Notes under the pieces: generated by a model
What the model was told of the DNA's origin: nothing
The model's input: only the letters and a program-made list of their open reading frames with translations
The model's database searches: none
Shown here: positions 1-5,173 of the stretch, piece after piece
Numbering within the stretch: the first letter of the stretch is position 1
Layout of the letters: every line of letters starts with the position of its first letter
Program-made: the position numbers and the translations under genes
DNA from: Pseudomonadota bacterium
Lineage (GTDB): Bacteria; Pseudomonadota; Alphaproteobacteria; Rhizobiales; Xanthobacteraceae
Assembly (NCBI GenBank): GCA_021779635.1
Contig: JAJYAH010000563.1
Span: 1 to 5,173, forward strand
Direction of reading: 5' to 3'
Length of the DNA stretch: 5,173 bases

Positions 1-1599
1 GTAAGATACGATCTTGTCGGCAATGATGGGCGGAATGCCGGGGCGGAGAATGAAGGCCTTGGATTTCGGAAGCAATTTCAGCTCTTGCGGCAGCATTAGG
101 GCGCGACGATGCTCGGAGATGGTCTCGCTGGTCGAGCGCATGGCGAGGCCTTTCGGCCCGCTACGGCTGCGCGCTTTCACGGTGTCATAGCCGATACGCT
201 CCGAGAGTTCATTCGCCACGTCCTGCTCTTTCGGTGCAAACACTACCTCGACGGCGTGGTTGGTCATGAAGTTGCGGGCGGCGTCGATGCCGTAGATCGC
301 GCGGAGCTGCGCCGGGCTCTGAACCACGGTGAGCAGGCGGATGCCGTAACCGGCGATGAAGGCGACCGATTTCGCCAGCACATTGACATTGCCGAGGGCC
401 GGAAACTCGTCGAGCAGCAGCAGAACCTTGCGATTGAGTTTTGGGTTTTGTTCCGGCAGCTCGCGGGTGTTGAGATCGACCACTTGTTGAAAGAACAAGT
501 TCAAAAGCGGCGCCATACGGTCGAGATTATCAGGCGTCACGCCGAGATAGATCGACATCGGCCGCTGTCGCAACAATCGCAGATCGAAATCGTTCGTCGA
601 GGTTGCGGCATCGATCCGGGGGTTGAGCCACAAACCCAGGCGCGCCGTCACGGTCTTGCGCACCGAATTCATGGTGTTCTCGGAGGCGGCGAGGAAATCG
701 TTCAGCGCCGTGATGCAATGCCGGGAAAGCGGTGACGGACTAGACCTGCGGGCTGCGATGATTTTCTCGAAATGCGCTTTGAGATCGGGGGCAGCGGACA
801 GCTGGTGCAGGATCTCGCCGATCGTCAATGGCAATCCCGGCGTTTCCGCGACATAGCCTCCAACAGCGACAAAGGCCGAGCGGGCGGCCTCGAACCAGAA
901 CGGGTCGCCGCGGCTCTCCGCCGGAAACAACATCACGGCGATGCGCTGCAGATCGTCATAAAGATCAACTGGATCGCTGCGCATATAGCCGAGAGGGTTG
1001 TAGCGCGCGGTACGACCGCTTTCCTCAAGCGGATCGAACAGATGGACCTCCTGACCGTGGGCCGCGCGAAATCCTGCGGAGCGATCCCAATTCTCCTTCT
1101 TGACGTCGAGAACAACGACGGAATCTGGCCAGTTCAGCAAATTGGGAATGACATAGCCGACGCCCTTGCCGGCGCGGGTCGGTGCATAGACCAGGACGTG
1201 TTCGGAGCCTCCGAAGCACAGCAGCGCACCGTCCTTGCGTCCGAGCAGGATGCCTTCAGCGGAACGCAAGCCCGCAGCCTTGATCTCGCGCCCGGAAGCG
1301 AAACGGGCGCTGCCGTGAAGAGGGAGAGGACGGTGACGGAGGACAGCGCCGAGCATTCCGAACACCACAACGACGCCGGCGAGCGTCGCCAACGTCAGCC
1401 AGCGGTCGAAGCGCGGGTCGGCGCCGTAACGCGGCCAGCCCGTGGCGATCTCCAACCAGTGGAATCCGCCGTCATGCAGCCGCAACCCGAGCAGCAGAAC
1501 GTTGGAGGCGACCAGCAGGAACAACGCGCTGGCTGCAAGCGCGAGCGCGCTGCCGAATGCCGCCTTAGCTGATGTGGTCGCGTTTGCGAACGGGGTCAT
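1..1599 (-). CDS. virD4: VirD4/TraG-family type IV coupling protein (3' end beyond window)
   Basis: This is the inner-membrane coupling ATPase that recruits the transfer substrate to the secretion channel. I translated the minus strand from the ATG at 1599 and found 533 codons without a stop, so the C-terminus lies beyond base 1. Two N-terminal membrane segments (about residues 14-39 and 67-87) flank a short periplasmic loop. They are followed by the family's LHGSARFA motif (94-101), the Walker A APTRAGKGV (139-147, Lys145), the Walker B LLLDEFPALG (394-403, Asp397-Glu398) and a Q-motif-like segment (Gln427 to about 437). After that come the family-typical TNHAVEVVFAPKEQD and a SEHRRALMLPQEL stretch near the visible end. 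Family members are usually about 550-670 residues, so little besides the variable C-terminal tail should be missing. The ATG overlaps the end of virB11 by 35 bases and has GGAA six bases upstream, which supports this start. The substrate (relaxosome or effector) cannot be told from this part. Confidence 0.96.
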   Translation of the reverse strand, partial: MTPFANATTSAKAAFGSALALAASALFLLVASNVLLLGLRLHDGGFHWLEIATGWPRYGADPRFDRWLTLATLAGVVVVFGMLGAVLRHRPLPLHGSARFASGREIKAAGLRSAEGILLGRKDGALLCFGGSEHVLVYAPTRAGKGVGYVIPNLLNWPDSVVVLDVKKENWDRSAGFRAAHGQEVHLFDPLEESGRTARYNPLGYMRSDPVDLYDDLQRIAVMLFPAESRGDPFWFEAARSAFVAVGGYVAETPGLPLTIGEILHQLSAAPDLKAHFEKIIAARRSSPSPLSRHCITALNDFLAASENTMNSVRKTVTARLGLWLNPRIDAATSTNDFDLRLLRQRPMSIYLGVTPDNLDRMAPLLNLFFQQVVDLNTRELPEQNPKLNRKVLLLLDEFPALGNVNVLAKSVAFIAGYGIRLLTVVQSPAQLRAIYGIDAARNFMTNHAVEVVFAPKEQDVANELSERIGYDTVKARSRSGPKGLAMRSTSETISEHRRALMLPQELKLLPKSKAFILRPGIPPIIADKIVSY

Positions 1600-2596
1600 A
1601 GTATATTTCCGTGATGCGATAGCGGCCGTCGCGCTTTTGCATCTGAACCACGACGTCAACCAGCAGCAGCAGCAGCGAGCGGATATCGTCGCGATGAAGG
1701 TCGCGTCCCTCCGCGCTTTCCTTTACCAATAAAGTGAGTTGTTCGAAGGCGAGCCGGGCATTGTCGGCATGAACCGTGGTGATCGACCCCGGATGTCCGG
1801 AATTGACATTCCGCAGATAAAAGAAGGCGGTGCCATCGCGCAGCTCCTGCAACAGGATACGGTCGGGCCGCATCCGCAGGCTGGATCCGAGCAGTTCGCG
1901 CGGGCCGATCTTGGCAAGACCCTGCCCGTCCTTGGCGTAGAGCAGCCGCACGCAGTTTTGGTGCGGAACGACGAGCTCGGCGGTGTCCTCGATGGTGATG
2001 AGTCGCTCGTGCGCCGGGATCGCCGCGATCAACGCCTTGGACAGCGTGGTCTTTCCCGAACCGGTCGCCCCGGAAATGATGATGTTGCGGCGAGTTGAGA
2101 CGGCAAGCTCGAGAAACTCGCGCCAGGCACCGGCTTCTTTCAGGGCGAGTAATCGATGCTCGTCGGCGGTCAGCTCGTCACTGGCGGCGCGGACCTCATC
2201 GAAAAGGTTTGCTCGCTCGAAAGCGTCCAGCGTCATCGTCAGAGTCGACGGCTTGCGGATCGTGAAACTGACCATGCCGGCTGGCACAGCCGGCGGCACC
2301 ACGATCTGGCAGCGTTCCTCGCCGATCAAGCTGGTTGAGACCACGGGATGTTCCGGACCGATGTCTTGACGGGTGTGGCCGGCGGCCGCGGTTGCGAGAT
2401 GCATCAGGTACGCATGCGTCAGCGCTGCCGCTTCATTCCGCTTCCAGCCGCTTGGGCCTTCAACGAAAATCTCGCCGGGGCGGTTGATGACGATTTCGGT
2501 CAGGGTGTCATCTGCCAGATACGGAGCCAGCGGCTCGAGATAACGCGCCAGCACGAGCCGGCTGCCATCGCGTTCGATGGAATGCACCGCGTTCAT
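1565..2596 (-). CDS. virB11: VirB11 traffic ATPase of the type IV secretion system
   Basis: This is the hexameric AAA-like secretion ATPase at the cytoplasmic base of the channel; it powers pilus assembly and substrate passage together with VirB4 and VirD4. The protein is 343 residues, normal for the family. An N-terminal domain (about 1-160) is followed by the ATPase domain, with Walker A GATGSGKTT (176-184, Lys182), the Asp box TIEDTAE (201-207), Walker B RILLQELRDG (246-255, Glu251) and the His box GHPGSITTVHA (267-277). There is no signal peptide or membrane segment, as expected for a peripheral cytoplasmic enzyme. The reading frame stays open upstream to about 3190, but that part lies antiparallel-free over virB10 in another frame and has no family similarity. 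The ATG at 2596 is chosen because it makes an ATGA overlap with the virB10 stop, has GGTGA four bases upstream, and gives the usual N-terminus and length. Confidence 0.97.
   Translation of the reverse strand: MNAVHSIERDGSRLVLARYLEPLAPYLADDTLTEIVINRPGEIFVEGPSGWKRNEAAALTHAYLMHLATAAAGHTRQDIGPEHPVVSTSLIGEERCQIVVPPAVPAGMVSFTIRKPSTLTMTLDAFERANLFDEVRAASDELTADEHRLLALKEAGAWREFLELAVSTRRNIIISGATGSGKTTLSKALIAAIPAHERLITIEDTAELVVPHQNCVRLLYAKDGQGLAKIGPRELLGSSLRMRPDRILLQELRDGTAFFYLRNVNSGHPGSITTVHADNARLAFEQLTLLVKESAEGRDLHRDDIRSLLLLLVDVVVQMQKRDGRYRITEIYYDPVRKRDHIS
1607..1610 (-). promoter_or_regulatory. Weak ribosome binding site of virD4
   Basis: The minus strand reads GGAA followed by an AT-rich spacer (ATATACT) and the virD4 ATG at 1599. 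The match to the consensus is weak, but the local AT richness, unusual in this G+C-rich window, should keep the start accessible. It lies inside the last codons of virB11. Confidence 0.45.
1661..1675 (-). repeat. Five-unit CTG trinucleotide run inside virB11
   Basis: Five identical CTG codons in a row encode Leu308-Leu312 of VirB11, in a hydrophobic C-terminal helix (SLLLLLVDVVVQ). Slippage by whole units would keep the frame and only change the number of leucines. It is most simply explained by strong preference for CTG as the leucine codon. Confidence 0.85.
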
Positions 2597-3738
2597 TTCG
2601 TCACCACAGCCGGGGCCACGATGACTCCGGGGACGGTACGGTCCAAAATCTGCGTGCGGGTCTCGATCCGCCGCAGTTGATAGACCGAGGAGAAATCGAG
2701 ATCGCGGGCGACAAAGATATTGACCAGTTCGCCCTGATTCTTGTTCAGCGTCGGCGGGATGTTGATTGACTGCTCGACGGCGATGCCGGCGGCGGTATTT
2801 GTGGCGCCCGTGGTGTTGTTGACCTGGATCTGGCTGTTCTGGAGCTGCTGTTGCCCGATCGCGGAGGCGTCGCTGACGATCGACAGCAGGAGTGCAGAGC
2901 CGAATCGCTCCCAGAAATGGGTGTCGAGGTCGCCGTCGAATCCGGCACGGCCCAGCGCATCGGTGGCCGGCGACGCCAGTGCCGCGATCACGCCGGTCGG
3001 CGTCTTGGCGCGGGTCCACAACACGAACATGCGTTTTGAGCCGCGCCGCACATTGCCGCGATATTCGCCGACCACTTGCGTGCCCTTTTCCATCAGCACG
3101 ACGTTGCCGGAATCCGACATCACGTCTCGCATGACGAAGCAGGAGACGAAGCCCGCCACGTCCGACGACATCGCCGTCTCCAGCACGCACGGGATCGACG
3201 TTCCCTGTGTGACCAGCAGGTTGCGGTTGGGAAGCCGTGCGGCGCGCACCCCGTCGATCGGCGTCGGTTTGAGCTTGTCGGCGAGATCGTTGCGCGGTTC
3301 CCCCCGCCCAAAACCGTAGGGATCGGTGCCGACGCTTCCGGTCACGCCGTCGCGAGTGGGATGTCCAGACGACATCGGCCGGTTATAGGCCAGTACTGGC
3401 GCCCGACGCGCACTCTCCAGCAGTTGGTCGGGTGCGGGCACAGGTCCTGTTGGCGTCGCCGCGATCGGGGCGACCGGGATGGACGCCGTGATGATCGGCG
3501 CAGCCGGCGCTTCCTTGACGGGTTCGAACGCCGCTGCCTGCCGGATCATGAGCTTGCGGGCGGAATCACCGACCGGCTTGTCGCCTTTCCAGGTCCCCCA
3601 GATGATCAGGAAAGCAAACGCGGTAAGCGCCAGCGCGCCGAACCCGCGCTTGAGCATCGCCGTTCGACCGTTGTCTCCTGTTCCCACGGGGGTAATGCCG
3701 CGGTCATCGGGCAGCGTCTCGTTTTGAAGCTCGGTCAT
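2593..3738 (-). CDS. virB10: VirB10 core-complex protein of the type IV secretion system (TrbI/VirB10 family)
   Basis: VirB10 spans the cell envelope, anchors in the inner membrane and lines the outer-membrane core ring with VirB7 and VirB9, passing the energy state of the ATPases outward. The protein has 381 residues. It shows a short cytoplasmic tail (about 1-28), one membrane segment (about 31-50, GFGALALTAFAFLIIWGTW) and a Pro/Ala-rich periplasmic linker (about 72-104). The conserved periplasmic domain begins around 165, with GTSIPCVLETAMSSD (179-193), Cys184 and Cys200 as the only cysteines (in the family such a pair forms a disulfide) and EKGTQVVGEY (217-226). The FDGDLDTHFWERFGSALLLS segment (267-286) and the hydrophobic stretch after it correspond to the antenna region that crosses the outer membrane. 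The family's closing motif VYQLR (352-356) is followed by about 25 further residues. The start has AGGCGA six bases upstream, overlapping the virB9 stop codon. Confidence 0.97.
   Translation of the reverse strand: MTELQNETLPDDRGITPVGTGDNGRTAMLKRGFGALALTAFAFLIIWGTWKGDKPVGDSARKLMIRQAAAFEPVKEAPAAPIITASIPVAPIAATPTGPVPAPDQLLESARRAPVLAYNRPMSSGHPTRDGVTGSVGTDPYGFGRGEPRNDLADKLKPTPIDGVRAARLPNRNLLVTQGTSIPCVLETAMSSDVAGFVSCFVMRDVMSDSGNVVLMEKGTQVVGEYRGNVRRGSKRMFVLWTRAKTPTGVIAALASPATDALGRAGFDGDLDTHFWERFGSALLLSIVSDASAIGQQQLQNSQIQVNNTTGATNTAAGIAVEQSINIPPTLNKNQGELVNIFVARDLDFSSVYQLRRIETRTQILDRTVPGVIVAPAVVTK
2601..2605 (-). promoter_or_regulatory. Ribosome binding site of virB11
   Basis: The minus strand reads GGTGA four bases before the virB11 ATG at 2596, inside the last codons of virB10. 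It is a modest match with short spacing, so translation probably relies partly on the ATGA stop-start overlap with virB10. Confidence 0.5.
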
Positions 3739-3744
3739 ATCGCG

Positions 3745-3750
3745 TCGCCT
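3745..3750 (-). promoter_or_regulatory. Ribosome binding site of virB10, overlapping the virB9 stop
   Basis: The minus strand reads AGGCGA six bases before the virB10 ATG at 3738; its first two bases are part of the virB9 TAG stop. It is a partial match to the AGGAGG consensus. The 10-base spacing between the two genes leaves room for this site and nothing else. Confidence 0.55.
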
Positions 3751-4600
3751 ATCGTGACTTTAGGGATGGAGGTGACTTCTTCGCCCGCCGCTCGATCGAG
3801 GGGCTCGTAGTATTGGTGCCAGGATTGACACCGACGGCGTCGAACGCTTCGTTGAAGATGCAGAGCACGGTGTCTCCCTTGCGCAATCGAAATTCTCTTG
3901 CGGTCGCATGCACGACCACAAGCTCGCCGCGGACATCCTTCGGTACCAGACTTTCAGAGCCGTCCGAGTTGATCAGGTAGATCGCCGGAATTTCGCGGTT
4001 GCCCGCAAAGCGGAATGTGGTTTCCTTGCCATCGTCAAAAACGGCTTCCGGCTCGAGATCGATAGATCCCTGCGCGGAGAAACGCCAATTGCGCGCGCCA
4101 TAGGCGTGATGCAGGTCAAAAGTTTGCTCGATCAAGGCGCCTTCGCGTTCGGCGCCGCGGGCGGCCGCCTCCATCCGGCGACGCTCAATCTCATCACCCG
4201 GATAGGCGAAACGGACCACGAAGTAGCTATCCGCCAGCGTGGTCTCCGCGATCGACAACTCGAACTGATACGAGCGTTTGCGCCCATCGGGACGGGTGGT
4301 CACAACCTGCAGATTGGTCGGCGGATGCTTCTCGCGCGGCTTCAGAAACAAGATCGAGCCCGCCGGTGCGACTTCCCATGCTACCGCGTCGCCGATCGCG
4401 ACATGCGCCACCTCTTCGTCATCGGCGAAGACGACCTGGGTCGAGGCGCGGATCACGCCGTTCAGTCGGACCACGTTGGCCGGGTCATAGGTCACCGTTC
4501 GCACCCGTGCATCGCGTTGTCCTGGGGACGGCTGTTGCAGGGCCGCAACGGGGCTCGCAACGCCGAATGCTAATATTATCAAAAGAGCGAGACGTTTCAT
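3749..4600 (-). CDS. virB9: VirB9 core-complex protein of the type IV secretion system (CagX/TrbG family)
   Basis: VirB9 is a periplasmic protein that builds the outer-membrane core ring with the lipoprotein VirB7 and VirB10. The precursor is 283 residues. It has a Sec signal peptide at about 1-20 (MKRLALLIILAFGVASPVAA), an N-terminal domain (about 31-130, ending in YFVVRFAYPGDE), a variable linker, and a C-terminal beta domain (about 165-255). That domain carries NWRFSAQG, VFDDGKETTFRF (188-198) and the closing CIFNEAFDAVGVNPGTNTTS (247-266). Cys247 is the only cysteine and could pair with VirB7, as in the Agrobacterium protein; this is inference. The frame is open further upstream to 4717, but the ATG at 4600 is chosen because it starts the signal peptide, overlaps the virB8 stop as ATGA, and has a strong GGAGGT six bases upstream. 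The last 20 residues form a Ser/Pro/Lys/Arg-rich basic tail. Confidence 0.96.
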   Translation of the reverse strand: MKRLALLIILAFGVASPVAALQQPSPGQRDARVRTVTYDPANVVRLNGVIRASTQVVFADDEEVAHVAIGDAVAWEVAPAGSILFLKPREKHPPTNLQVVTTRPDGRKRSYQFELSIAETTLADSYFVVRFAYPGDEIERRRMEAAARGAEREGALIEQTFDLHHAYGARNWRFSAQGSIDLEPEAVFDDGKETTFRFAGNREIPAIYLINSDGSESLVPKDVRGELVVVHATAREFRLRKGDTVLCIFNEAFDAVGVNPGTNTTSPSIERRAKKSPPSLKSR

Positions 4601-5173
4601 GGCACGACCTCCGGATCGGCACGGTATTCCGAAACCAGAAAGCCGAGCGGGTTGATGAGACGATCGGCGGAGGACATCGGCGCGTTGGTATAGGAAAACG
4701 TCAGGGTCGAAACCCAATGGGTCACGCGGGTTTCCTCACCCTTTCGGCTCTCCTTCATGAAACGCACGGATGCGACGTTGTCGGCCAGCAGCGAGATCGC
4801 TTTGATCCGCACCGTGGCGATGCCGAAACGGCCTTGCACGACCTGCGGGCTTTCCGGATTGGAGCCGCGATACCAGGCCGCGAAACGGGCCTGTTCGCCC
4901 TGCCCCGAGAGCAGCGAAATCGTGCGAAAGTTGGTTTCGGCCTCCGGGTAGCTATAACCCTCTCGCGCCCGAACATAACGCCCGAGGAAATACTTGGTCA
5001 CCGCCTCGTCGTAGTGTGCCGGCGTCGAATTGAGCGCGGAGACGGTCTCGACGATGCCGGTGGCATTATCGACCCGGATCACGAACGGCTCGACGGTCTT
5101 CAGCGGCGCTAGCGCTGCGACCGCGCCGACCGAGACGGCTGATAATGCGCATGCGCTCGCGGCGATCACCCAG
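4597..5173 (-). CDS. virB8: VirB8 inner-membrane assembly factor of the type IV secretion system (5' end beyond window)
   Basis: VirB8 is a bitopic inner-membrane protein whose periplasmic NTF2-like domain dimerises and helps assemble the channel and pilus. The 191 visible residues begin in the membrane segment (WVIAASACALSAVSVGAVAA and on) and the frame is open to the window edge. The GTG at 5169 is therefore an internal Val, not a start. Full-length relatives are about 230 residues, so about 35-45 cytoplasmic N-terminal residues are missing. The periplasmic domain shows the family hallmarks: PFVIRVDNATGIVETV right after the membrane segment, ETNFRTISLLSG (79-90) in the helical part, a beta-sheet region with THWVSTLTFSYT (151-162), and the C-terminal NPLGFLVSEYRADPE (174-188). 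The TGA stop sits inside the virB9 start codon, which points to coupled translation. Confidence 0.95.
   Translation of the reverse strand, partial: WVIAASACALSAVSVGAVAALAPLKTVEPFVIRVDNATGIVETVSALNSTPAHYDEAVTKYFLGRYVRAREGYSYPEAETNFRTISLLSGQGEQARFAAWYRGSNPESPQVVQGRFGIATVRIKAISLLADNVASVRFMKESRKGEETRVTHWVSTLTFSYTNAPMSSADRLINPLGFLVSEYRADPEVVP
4607..4612 (-). promoter_or_regulatory. Strong ribosome binding site of virB9
   Basis: The minus strand reads GGAGGT six bases before the ATG at 4600. It lies inside the last codons of virB8. It decides the virB9 start in favour of 4600 over the longer open frame that begins at 4717, and it should let ribosomes enter at virB9 independently as well as by coupling through the ATGA overlap. 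Confidence 0.8.

Noticed and set aside
482..500. Perfect 7-base inverted repeat with a 5-base loop (ACTTGTT/AACAAGT)
   Set aside because: It lies in the middle of virD4, encodes conserved-looking NLFFQQV, has no T-tract, and a stem this short is expected by chance.
772..1572. Plus-strand open frame of 266 codons opposite virD4
   Set aside because: Mirror of a G+C-rich coding strand: Gln/Arg/Ala-rich composition, no recognisable domain, and the minus strand carries an unmistakable coupling protein.
2276..2294. Perfect 7-base G+C-rich inverted repeat with a 5-base loop (GCCGGCT/AGCCGGC)
   Set aside because: It encodes the Pro/Ala-rich PPAVPAG segment in the middle of virB11 and has no U-tract; a terminator there makes no sense, and G+C-rich coding yields such stems often.
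2597..3190. Open reading frame extending virB11 upstream by 198 codons across virB10
   Set aside because: The extension is Arg/His-rich out-of-frame reading of virB10 with no VirB11-like content; the ATG at 2596 gives the normal family length and an ATGA overlap.
3076..3810. Plus-strand open frame of 244 codons opposite virB10
   Set aside because: Arg/His-rich shadow of virB10 with no motif and no separate regulatory signals.
4601..4717. Longer N-terminus for virB9 starting at 4717
   Set aside because: It would place 39 non-conserved residues before a clear signal peptide; a strong GGAGGT precedes the ATG at 4600.
4366..5112. Plus-strand open frame of 248 codons opposite virB8 and virB9
   Set aside because: It crosses the virB8/virB9 junction in antisense and has shadow-like Arg-rich composition without any domain.

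Overview
The whole window is one stretch of a P-type (VirB/VirD4-like) type IV secretion operon, read entirely on the minus strand. In transcription order, from the right edge to the left edge, it carries virB8 (5' end cut off), virB9, virB10, virB11 and virD4 (3' end cut off). The high G+C content, strong G/C preference at third codon positions and the style of the proteins suggest an alphaproteobacterium, perhaps from the Hyphomicrobiales (Bradyrhizobium/Nitrobacter/Rhodopseudomonas-like). That placement is inference; there is no taxonomic marker here.

Layout. virB8 runs from the right edge to 4597. virB9 starts inside the virB8 stop (ATGA overlap, 4600-4597). A 10-base gap (3739-3748) separates virB9 from virB10. 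virB10 and virB11 share another ATGA overlap (2596-2593). virD4 starts 35 bases before virB11 ends (1599 versus 1565) and stays open to base 1. The window therefore has essentially no intergenic DNA. I see no promoter, terminator, RNA gene, insertion sequence or CRISPR array, and the promoter must lie upstream, beyond the right edge.

How the genes work together. VirB8 is the inner-membrane assembly factor. VirB9 and VirB10 form the outer-membrane core complex (with VirB7, not in this window), with VirB10 spanning from the inner membrane outward. VirB11 is the hexameric traffic ATPase. VirD4 is the coupling protein that brings substrate (a relaxase-DNA complex or effector proteins) to the channel. 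The order B8-B9-B10-B11-D4 matches VirB-type systems, not the Trb type, where the VirB11 homologue TrbB comes first. Having the coupling protein in the same tightly packed operon fits a self-contained conjugation module on a plasmid or integrative element, but no relaxase, oriT or integrase is visible, so DNA transfer versus effector export cannot be decided here.

All five genes appear intact where visible, with their key motifs present. I found no evidence of an undescribed system; the notable points are small features of gene overlap, protein tails and a short codon repeat.
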